Below, piece after piece: positions 28,096 through 35,888 of a DNA stretch of 64,000 nt. This stretch comes from JAOXRU01 sp965247735 (lineage in GTDB: Bacteria > Bacteroidota > Bacteroidia > Flavobacteriales > Flavobacteriaceae): the NCBI GenBank assembly GCA_965247735.1, contig CBDFHN010000002.1, positions 1,984,001 to 2,048,000 of the forward strand, in the 5' to 3' direction. Position numbers and translations under genes: made by a program. Within the stretch, counting starts at the first letter, position 1. The number at the start of each line of letters is the position of its first letter. Below the pieces are notes generated by a model. The model saw nothing but the letters and a program-made list of their open reading frames with translations, did not search any database and was not told the origin of the DNA.

Positions 28096-30459
28096 ATGAA
28101 AAATATAATAAAAATACTAATCTTATTATTTGCCTTTCATTTAAATGCACAGGGAATAATAAAACACGTAGCAAATACACAAAATACGAAAGGTCATATT
28201 ACAACAATTAATAATAGACTTACTAATGGTAAGAGTACTGTTATCTTAATTGTATCTCAAAATTACGGAGCCTACAATAGTAACGAAATTGGTGTATGGT
28301 ATAGTGCAGGGAAATGGAAGATTTTTAATCAGAATAGGAAACCAATTCCGATGAAAGCCAAGTTCAATATCATGGTGATCCCTCCAAATACAGGAAAGTC
28401 GTTTGTGCATACCACAACAGCTAAAAATACTTCAGGCCACATAACCACATTACTATCCAGATTGACCAATGCAAAACCGAATGCCTTGGTCTATGTTACC
28501 CAAAATTTCGGGAAAAACAATACCAGTAACGTTGGTGTTTGGTATAGTGGAGGGAAATGGAAAATTTATAACGAAAACACCGCTAAAAAAATGCCTTTGG
28601 GAACCAAGTTTAATGTATTAGTGCTCCATCCAGGAAATAACAGAATTGGCAATTCAAACTTATACGGATTTAAATATACCAACAGCTCAACTGGGCATGT
28701 CAGTAAAGTTAAAAGCCCAATTCCAATATCAAAATCTGCAATAGTATTCGCTACTCAAAATTGGAAAAAACCCTACAATCCAAATGTTACTGGTGTTTGG
28801 TACAATGGTAAAAATTGGACTACCTATAACCAAAATCGAAAGCCAATATCTAAAGGTGTTAGATTTAATATTATAGCTGTAAAAAATACAAGAAGACCTT
28901 CACCAATAAATGATCCTATAATTAGGGATCATAGACCCAATAACAATATAGAACCCGCTTATACAGGATTAATAAGAATAAAACCTTTTATACTGACAAG
29001 TACAGGAAGTACAGAACGTTTGGGACCGAATGCATCTTCATTACCTGAAAAATTCTCGCCTAAAATCAATAGGGAAGAATTCTCTTTGTTCAAAGAAATT
29101 TTTAATATTCAGGATAATATTTTTGGAGATATCAATGCAAAATCAAATATCTATTATTATGTGCCAGCCAATTACTCTTTAAAATGGAAAAAGGAAACCA
29201 ATGACTATGATTTCAATATTCATTATAATGCGTCTACCGAAGAAGGCGGTAGAGGAAAAGTAAATATCAATGTGGAACTTACTGCAAATATCGATGCAGA
29301 AGACATCAAGATTGCAGAGGCATATCTATCCTCAAAACTAAGAAAAAAGACAAGTTTATTGTCTATGGATTTAAGAGAAAACCCAAAAGTAGATTTTGGT
29401 TCTTTTGCTAGTAATTATGATGTAAACCCAGAAACCTTAAGCACTAGCGTGCCTACAGATTACCAACAACCCATAATTCTTAATTGGCGAATGGATAGTG
29501 GCGTAGATAATTTTGTGAGTTCAATGTTTAATAGCAGCAGCGGAGATGTAATGATAAATTTTAAACCATATGCGGATAGTATCAGTAGCGTTCCAAGAAT
29601 TAAGGATATATTGGTACCCATCAATTTAAAAGTTAATGACCATAAAACCTATGGGAAAATAAAGTTTAATACACTGAGTGAGCTAACCAATGGCTGGATT
29701 AACTACCTGGATTATCCCGTTATTCCAAAAAAACTTATTGTCTTGATAAAAAAAGGCAGTACTCAAAGTTTAAAGGCCATATCACTAACTAGGGAAACTA
29801 TTGCTTCTAATGATACCTATAGCTTTAAGGGCAGTATATCCGACAGCCAATACATTAAAAAAATATGGCTAGATTATGAGATCGATAGCGAATGTGATGA
29901 ATGTAATAAAAAAGTGAAAATAAAAATCATTGGAGGTACTTCGGGCAGTCAGATTGCCAATGTATCCATAGAGGTTATTAACCCATTAGCTTATTCAAAG
30001 GCAAATTCTATTAAAGTATACATTAAATCCATACAAGTAGACCCTAATGGACTTAATGAAACGGAATTAAAGCCTTTTCATATAAATGAGGATGCTCAAA
30101 CAATTAGTGATATTCAACTTTTTGTACCTCAAGGTAAAGAACTCGAATATAATTATAAAGTGGTTATGATAATGAATGACGGAGATGTACTCAATAGCGA
30201 TTGGAAAAAAACCAACACCGATATTTTAGTTTTGGGAGAGAAACAGATTAATTCACTATTTCCTGATAAGAAAAAAAATGAAATATTAGACAATGCCAAA
30301 GAGAGTGCCATTGAAAAATTAAAAGATACGCTTTTGGGTAAAGGTGCTACAGAAGAAGATGTGATAAATAAAGCGGCAGATATTCTAGGCAATTTGTTTA
30401 AAAAGAAAAAGGACAAAAAGAAAGAAGGAAATAATGAAGAAGAAAATAATGATAATTAA
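28096..30459 (+). CDS. Exported protein 7: three lectin-like repeats plus a YYYVP module
   Basis: 787 residues from ATG 28096; a TTG at 28069 would run into the previous gene and gives no better signal peptide. The signal peptide ends near residue 19. Three repeats of about 80 residues follow (about 22-98, 99-178, 185-270), each with a TQN-like strand and GVWYSAGKWKIFNQN-type core, resembling the secreted DUF7452-type repeat (recalled, not checked). Then a module with YYYVP (353-357) and late ELEYNYKVVMIMNDGD. The tail is Lys/Glu-rich. It may bind glycan or another surface through the repeats. Confidence 0.8.
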   Translation: MKNIIKILILLFAFHLNAQGIIKHVANTQNTKGHITTINNRLTNGKSTVILIVSQNYGAYNSNEIGVWYSAGKWKIFNQNRKPIPMKAKFNIMVIPPNTGKSFVHTTTAKNTSGHITTLLSRLTNAKPNALVYVTQNFGKNNTSNVGVWYSGGKWKIYNENTAKKMPLGTKFNVLVLHPGNNRIGNSNLYGFKYTNSSTGHVSKVKSPIPISKSAIVFATQNWKKPYNPNVTGVWYNGKNWTTYNQNRKPISKGVRFNIIAVKNTRRPSPINDPIIRDHRPNNNIEPAYTGLIRIKPFILTSTGSTERLGPNASSLPEKFSPKINREEFSLFKEIFNIQDNIFGDINAKSNIYYYVPANYSLKWKKETNDYDFNIHYNASTEEGGRGKVNINVELTANIDAEDIKIAEAYLSSKLRKKTSLLSMDLRENPKVDFGSFASNYDVNPETLSTSVPTDYQQPIILNWRMDSGVDNFVSSMFNSSSGDVMINFKPYADSISSVPRIKDILVPINLKVNDHKTYGKIKFNTLSELTNGWINYLDYPVIPKKLIVLIKKGSTQSLKAISLTRETIASNDTYSFKGSISDSQYIKKIWLDYEIDSECDECNKKVKIKIIGGTSGSQIANVSIEVINPLAYSKANSIKVYIKSIQVDPNGLNETELKPFHINEDAQTISDIQLFVPQGKELEYNYKVVMIMNDGDVLNSDWKKTNTDILVLGEKQINSLFPDKKKNEILDNAKESAIEKLKDTLLGKGATEEDVINKAADILGNLFKKKKDKKKEGNNEEENNDN

Positions 30460-31891
30460 AACAAAGAAAATCAAAACAGTTCTATACCCTGGTATTCTAT
30501 TGAAGCTCTTCCTTATGTTTCTCTATAGCAATGCTATGGGTATAGTTACTGCACAACCAAATCTTGATTTAAAAAGTGAAATTAATGGAGTTACTATTTT
30601 TCAAGATCATACAAATCCTATGCTCTTTTATTATCAGCCAGGAAAACTTGTATTGGCCTTAAAGAAAAATGGTGTTCCAGATTTTCAGTTTTTGGACATG
30701 CGTTATACAGGCACCAAATGTTATAACGATCAAGGAGATAAAAACTTTATGAGCATTCTACAATTTGGAGTAGAAATGAAGCCGATAGATTCCAAATTGT
30801 ATAAAACGCTTAAGAATTCGTTGCCTCGTCCATATGCCAAACTACAGCCCTTACCCCTCTCTCATATTCTTACAAAATTGGTAATGACAAATATTGCTGA
30901 CAATAAAGAAACCCAAATTGCCAAAGAAGGTAACTTAGAAGCAGCAGGAAAAGAAGCATATTCTTCTTCCAAAAGTTTTTGGACCAAGAGAAATTTTGTG
31001 ATTCGACTAAATAAATTCGAATCACAAGCTTTAGTCCATCAGCTTCAAAAAAACCTATTGGGAATAAGTTTGGATTACAGCTATTTTGCTGACTTTAAAA
31101 GAAAGCAGGATTTTGAAGCATCGGGTACTAAAGAACTTATAGAATCCATCACAGAAAGTCTAAAAGATGAAGTAGAAAACACAGAGAACAGAACTGTGAA
31201 ATCTGATGTATTGCCCATCTATGTAGATCTGGAAAAGTACCCAAATGCTTTAAAACAAATAGATCTAAATGAGCAAATTCCACCTGCCTATGCTGGCCTA
31301 GAAGTTAGGTGTTATGACTTTAGCAATGAAATACGACCAGATTTGTATATGAAGGTTGTGGAAATTGAAGCAGAAAGCGTAGACCGTAAAAGAACAATTA
31401 AGGTCTCCACCAAATTTTCCAAAAAACATAGGGATTTAAGCAGCAAACATATTGCTTTTCCTTATGCCGTTTATGTTAATAGTCCAATGCGGTATCGAGA
31501 GATTTCTTATAATATCAATGGTGAAAAAGAAGTCTCCGAGTGGACATCAAAATTAGAATGCAATAGCTTAATCGACATTACCACCCCTATTGAAAAACAA
31601 AATAGTATAGTAAAAAACGTGGAGGTGTTTATAGATCGAAAAACCCTTTTTTCTAATAGTCTAACCCAAATAGAAGTAGTGTTCTTATGTGTATTTAATG
31701 GCGTTTTAAAAACAAAAGTAGTCAGTTTTATGGCAGATGGAGACCTTATGGATCAGGCCATAAAATTGGTATCAGACAAAAACACCGATATCTATTATAA
31801 GATAAGAAGAAGTTATACGGAAAAGAAAACGATCGCAGAGCCTATTCTTTTGGAGGAGGATTATTTATTTATATCGGATTCAGGAGATTAG
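30434..31891 (+). CDS. Exported YYYLP-family protein 8, last gene of operon
   Basis: 485 residues; overlaps the previous gene by 26 bases (ATG 30434) or 11 bases if the second ATG at 30449 is used. A basic start is followed by a hydrophobic segment to about residue 40. FYYQP (65-69), LVLALKKNGVPDFQFL and MRYTG replace the family motifs, and HILTKLVMTNI and DYSYFAD follow. The C-terminal part is shorter than in proteins 1, 2, 4 and 5, with VEVFIDRKTLFSNSLTQIEV. It is the most divergent member. A 143-base gap then separates it from the sigma factor gene. Confidence 0.8.
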   Translation: MKKKIMIIKTKKIKTVLYPGILLKLFLMFLYSNAMGIVTAQPNLDLKSEINGVTIFQDHTNPMLFYYQPGKLVLALKKNGVPDFQFLDMRYTGTKCYNDQGDKNFMSILQFGVEMKPIDSKLYKTLKNSLPRPYAKLQPLPLSHILTKLVMTNIADNKETQIAKEGNLEAAGKEAYSSSKSFWTKRNFVIRLNKFESQALVHQLQKNLLGISLDYSYFADFKRKQDFEASGTKELIESITESLKDEVENTENRTVKSDVLPIYVDLEKYPNALKQIDLNEQIPPAYAGLEVRCYDFSNEIRPDLYMKVVEIEAESVDRKRTIKVSTKFSKKHRDLSSKHIAFPYAVYVNSPMRYREISYNINGEKEVSEWTSKLECNSLIDITTPIEKQNSIVKNVEVFIDRKTLFSNSLTQIEVVFLCVFNGVLKTKVVSFMADGDLMDQAIKLVSDKNTDIYYKIRRSYTEKKTIAEPILLEEDYLFISDSGD

Positions 31892-32034
31892 TGCTTCTAT
31901 AAAAAAATTAAAAAGTTTAGACCATTTCAGTAAAGTTCAATCGTTTAGAAAAGATAATATCATAGGAAAATTAGCTATTTATTAAGATTTTTTTTACATT
32001 TAAGTGTTAACTTTTTATGCTATACTGACATTAA

Positions 32035-32607
32035 ATGGTAAAGAAGCCCGATAATACTCTTTTTAATGCTTTAAAAAAAGGATCAGAAATTGCCTTCAAA
32101 AAAGTCTATCAGGATAATAGGCTATTGTTTTTAAATTTCGCTAGAAAATACGGTCTTAAAGATGAAGATATCTTAGACATGTACCAAGATGCTTATATTG
32201 TTTTTTATGAAAATATTGGAAATGGGAAATTAAAGGAATTAAAAAGTTCAATATCCACTTATTTAATCGGGATTGGTAAGTATAAAATTATGGATAAGTT
32301 ACGAAAGGATAAAAAGAAAATAACGAGTGAAGCTATGCTTAAAAATGAGCAGCAAATAGATTCAGAAATAAAATCTTTTGACCTCTCTTCTGAAGAATCA
32401 AATCCACAACAGTTATTATTGCTAAAACATTTTGATCTGTTAGGAGAAAAATGTAAGGCAATTTTAACCCTATTTTATTACAAACAATATTCCATAAAAG
32501 AAATAATGATTGCTTGTGCATATAGCAATGAAAATGTAGTGAAAAGTCAAAAATCCAGGTGTCTTAAGACTTTAAAAGAAGCAATTAAAAACACCCCAAG
32601 CAAATAA
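32035..32607 (+). CDS. ECF-type RNA polymerase sigma factor
   Basis: 190 residues: sigma-70 region 2 (about 20-90, with DILDMYQDAYIVFYENI) and region 4 (about 130-180, with CKAILTLFYYKQYSIKEI and NENVVKSQKSRCLKTL). Regions 1 and 3 are absent, as in ECF factors. Its TAA overlaps the ATG of the next gene by one base, so it is coupled to the membrane TPR protein, which is placed like an anti-sigma factor. It probably drives its own locus; no target promoter could be picked by eye. Confidence 0.92.
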   Translation: MVKKPDNTLFNALKKGSEIAFKKVYQDNRLLFLNFARKYGLKDEDILDMYQDAYIVFYENIGNGKLKELKSSISTYLIGIGKYKIMDKLRKDKKKITSEAMLKNEQQIDSEIKSFDLSSEESNPQQLLLLKHFDLLGEKCKAILTLFYYKQYSIKEIMIACAYSNENVVKSQKSRCLKTLKEAIKNTPSK

Positions 32608-33326
32608 TGGAAAAAGAAGCGTTACTATATAAATATTTTTTAGAAGAATTGTCAGCAGAAGAACGTATGCAATTTAATGGCTTGCTCACATCTGATAAAG
32701 AATTTAGAGAACAGTTTGAGTTTGAGAAAGAGTTGCAGACAGTTATTAAACAAAAAGAAAGATTGGCCATTAAAGAAAAACTGTTAGCAATTGAAGAAAA
32801 ACTAGCGCCTCCAAAACAACAATTTTTATGGTGGAAATCGTTAGGTATTGCAGCTTCCTTAATGCTTGCCTTAGGGCTTGGTTGGTATTTTCTAAATGGT
32901 AAAACTAATATGGAAGAATTGTATGCTGCCAATTATAAAACCTACCCAAATACAGTATTTCCCATCATCAGAAATGGTACGGAAGATAGCCCAGAACGAA
33001 AAGCCTTTGTAGCATACGAAGCAGATAACCACAATCTTGCAATAAAGCGCTTTTCAGCATTAAAAAAAGATACTCCTGCCGATTATATAGATTTCTATTT
33101 GGGCCAGTCTTATCTGCAAACTCAAAATACAGAAATGGCAATTCCTATTTTTAAAGTAATTTATAGCTCTGGAGGACAATTTAGTGCAGAAGCGCTTTGG
33201 TATTTGGCATTAGCGCAACTTCTAAATAAGGATACACAAAAAGCGAAAACTAATCTAGAAATATTGATTGCGGGGGAAGCATATAATACTAATGCAGCTA
33301 AAGAATTATTACAACAACTGAAGTAG
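32607..33326 (+). CDS. Membrane TPR protein, likely anti-sigma factor
   Basis: 239 residues: a cytoplasmic helical start (1-70) with LLYKYFLEELSAEERMQF, the usual anti-sigma type opening for Bacteroidota, one membrane helix (about 76-95, SLGIAASLMLALGLGWYFL), and a periplasmic TPR-like tail (about 128-235) with YIDFYLGQSYLQTQNTEMAI and ALWYLALAQLLNKD. The arrangement fits a sensor that holds the sigma factor and reads a periplasmic protein through the TPRs. It overlaps the sigma gene by one base. The anti-sigma role is inference from layout; no zinc motif is present. Confidence 0.78.
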   Translation: MEKEALLYKYFLEELSAEERMQFNGLLTSDKEFREQFEFEKELQTVIKQKERLAIKEKLLAIEEKLAPPKQQFLWWKSLGIAASLMLALGLGWYFLNGKTNMEELYAANYKTYPNTVFPIIRNGTEDSPERKAFVAYEADNHNLAIKRFSALKKDTPADYIDFYLGQSYLQTQNTEMAIPIFKVIYSSGGQFSAEALWYLALAQLLNKDTQKAKTNLEILIAGEAYNTNAAKELLQQLK

Positions 33327-33469
33327 TATTTTTACTAAATTACAGTTCAGAAATAGAGAGTAAACACAACATAAAATAATAAAACTCTTATTTTTATTAG
33401 CGTTTATTTAAAACTATTGATGGTTTTTCACTACCTTAATATCTGATTAACAATAAACTAAACCTAATT

Positions 33470-33658
33470 ATGAAAAAAGTATTTATTTGTCTAGCAATAT
33501 TATTCCTAGTTCTGCAGAGCTGTACTGCTGAAGATATCAGTACAGAAGAAGAACTATACGTATCAGAAATAGCGTTGGAAGATGTAGAATTAAATAGTAG
33601 TGCTGTTAGTGCTCTTAAGGGGGCAACCGAAGAGGAGAGTGATGCAGATATTGAATAA
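33470..33658 (+). CDS. Small acidic lipoprotein sharing a motif with the subtilase
   Basis: 62 residues: lipobox VLQSCTAED gives lipidated Cys18, then an acidic tail. Its end, SAVSALKGATEEESDADIE, resembles residues 95-112 of the next gene (SAVSGLKGAGESESESDVE), and the two DNA stretches are alike too. That place in the subtilase is near the junction of prosequence and catalytic domain, so the small protein might act as an inhibitor, decoy or substrate. It could also be a partial duplicate of the subtilase start. Not a family I recognise. Confidence 0.7.
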   Translation: MKKVFICLAILFLVLQSCTAEDISTEEELYVSEIALEDVELNSSAVSALKGATEEESDADIE

Positions 33659-33749
33659 TACAGAAAACAAATACATAAATATTATACTTTAATCTCAACA
33701 TACGAGCATTACTCCTTATAACCTTACTAACTAATTAAAACTTTAACTC

Positions 33750-35036
33750 ATGAAAAAATATTTTTTTTATGCTGGCTTACTGTTACTTGTATTTAGCCTT
33801 CAAAATTGCGGTCCAATAACATATATAAACGAAGGGGACAAAGAAAATAAAAAATCTAATATTAGAATGTCTCCAAATCAGGTAGTGGTACGTTTTAACG
33901 AAGACACTACTCCTGAACAAAAACAAAAGATAAGAGACAAATTTCCTTTTAAAACTCCACCCCAAAGTTGCTCCTGTGGTGATGATAATTTGGAATTATG
34001 GACTATAAATACAGATTCTTTGACTATTGAAAGTGCGGTTAGCGGTCTTAAAGGAGCAGGTGAATCGGAGAGTGAGAGCGATGTAGAAGGAGAACAACAG
34101 TTCCATATTATCCTGAAAAGAATTAGAAACTTTAAACCAAGTAGACTAGACCAAGTGAAACCAGACGCCTTTACGGTGGCAGAAAATGCTGCTGGGAAAG
34201 TCAATATTGCTATTCTAGATACTGGTATTGATTATCTAAATACCTCGGTAAGTAATCCTTTTTTATACAATACCGAGAATCATTTCCAATGTCCTTCTTC
34301 AGGAATTAATGCAAAATCTGGTTGGAATTTTGTAAACGCTACTGCAAATATTTTGGATGACCATGGCCATGGTACTTTTGTAAGTGCTATTATCACTTCC
34401 GAATTGGATAAAAAGAATATTGGTTATCAGATATTACCCCTAAAGGTTTTTGATGCCAATGGAAGAGGATCCTATTGGAATATTAGTTGTGCCATGGCTT
34501 ATATTAATAAACTCCAGCAAGAAACAGGAGATCGGTTTATAGTAAATGCTAGTTTTGGAGGTGATCTAGAACAAGGTTTACTAAAAAACCAGAAAGTACT
34601 AAGTGGTATTATTAAAGAACTAGAAGATCAGGTATTGGTCATTACTTCCGCAGGAAATGAAGCTAGAGACACTGACAGTGGAATAAAAGAGCATTTCCTT
34701 TCCGGTTATACTGCTTCCAATATCTTAGCTGTAGGTGGACATCAAACGGATACGATTACACAGGAAATAAGTCTACACTCGCAATCCAATTATGGTAAAA
34801 AAAGTATTGATGTCACCGCTCCTTATGAGAACTATTCCATAATGTATAATAATGGTGATGTTATTTTGGCTGGCACTTCTTTTGCTACTGCTTATATTAC
34901 TTCGGTAATTGCTGAATTATATATAGGGAATAGGAGTCTAGAACCTTTAGCACTTAAACACGAGCTTTTAAATACGGCAATAATAGCGCCTGCTTTAAAC
35001 TTTAAAATAAAAGATAGCAAAGCCATTAAAAAGTAA
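33750..35036 (+). CDS. Subtilisin-like (S8) serine protease lipoprotein
   Basis: 428 residues. Lipobox FSLQNCGP (Cys20) suggests attachment to a membrane on the periplasmic side. A propeptide-like region (about 40-115) is followed by the catalytic domain: Asp157 in AILDTGID, His207 in DDHGHGTF, Asn303 in TSAGNEA (oxyanion) and Ser377 in LAGTSFATA. The full triad is present, so activity is expected. A Cys-rich motif QSCSCGDDN is at 72-80. The stop overlaps the first base of the tandem repeat array. The neighbouring sigma, TPR and CHAT genes suggest a proteolytic signalling cascade. Confidence 0.92.
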   Translation: MKKYFFYAGLLLLVFSLQNCGPITYINEGDKENKKSNIRMSPNQVVVRFNEDTTPEQKQKIRDKFPFKTPPQSCSCGDDNLELWTINTDSLTIESAVSGLKGAGESESESDVEGEQQFHIILKRIRNFKPSRLDQVKPDAFTVAENAAGKVNIAILDTGIDYLNTSVSNPFLYNTENHFQCPSSGINAKSGWNFVNATANILDDHGHGTFVSAIITSELDKKNIGYQILPLKVFDANGRGSYWNISCAMAYINKLQQETGDRFIVNASFGGDLEQGLLKNQKVLSGIIKELEDQVLVITSAGNEARDTDSGIKEHFLSGYTASNILAVGGHQTDTITQEISLHSQSNYGKKSIDVTAPYENYSIMYNNGDVILAGTSFATAYITSVIAELYIGNRSLEPLALKHELLNTAIIAPALNFKIKDSKAIKK

Positions 35037-35835
35037 TGTCAGTGCGAGTGATTTTATAGCAGTGAAACGGAGATAAAATAGTATCGAGAACAGTATGAAC
35101 AACGAAAGCATCTCGATACAAATTTGCTCCACTTCATTACACAAATTCACTCGATATGACATTATATAATGATTAATATTATTGAGTTTAATAGTGAAAA
35201 TAAAATGTCAGTTCGAGTGATTTTATAGCAGTGAAACGAAAATAAAATAGTATCGAGAACAATTCAAACAAGAAAGTATCTCGATACAAATTTGCTTCAT
35301 TGCATTACGCAAACCCACTCGATATGACATTATAGTAAGATTCGTATTATTGAGTTTAATAATGAAAATAAAATGTCAGTGCGAGTGATTTTATAGTAGT
35401 GAAACGAAAATAAAATAGTATCGAGAACAATTCAGACAAGAATGTATCTCGATACAAATTTGCTTCATTGCATTACGCAAACCCACTCGATATGACATCA
35501 TATAATAATTAATACTATTGAGTTTAATAATGAAAAAAAAATGTCAGTTCGAGTGATTTTATAGCAGTGAAACGGAGATAAAATAATATCGAGAACAATT
35601 CAGACAAGAAAGTATCTCGGTACAAATCTGCTTCATTGCATTAGGCAAATCCACTCGATATGACATCGTATAATGATTAGTATTATAATGTTTAATAATG
35701 AAAATAGAATGACAGTTCGAGTGATTTTATAGCAGTGAAACGGAGATAAAATAGTATCGAGAACAATTCAAAAACGAGAAAGTATCTCGATACAAATTTG
35801 CTTCATTGCATTATGCAAATCCACTCGATATGACA
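35037..35835. repeat. Five tandem copies of a 168-bp cloverleaf-like repeat
   Basis: Cores at 35037-35161, 35206-35329, 35374-35497, 35542-35665 and 35710-35835, spaced by 168-169 bases. Each core has outer arms TGTCAGTTCGAGTG and CACTCGATATGACA that pair almost fully. Inside are three small hairpins: ATTTTAT/ATAAAAT, GTATCGAGA/TCTCGATAC and TTTGC/GCAAA. The predicted shape is a four-way junction like a cloverleaf. Linkers of about 44 bases are AT-rich with an ATTATTGAG/TTTAATAAT dyad. It lies between the subtilase and CHAT genes and would be in their shared transcript. Confidence 0.9.
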
Positions 35836-35888
35836 TTGTATATTGATTCGTAGTATTGAATTTCAAATACTAGTAAAACAAAATTAAC

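Noticed and set aside
17395..31891. T9SS cargo with C-terminal sorting domain
   Set aside because: None of the C-termini shows the sorting-domain motifs that the protein at 54550-60510 has.
35037..35835. CRISPR array
   Set aside because: Unit is 168 bases, the whole unit is repeated including linkers, and there are no distinct spacers or cas genes.
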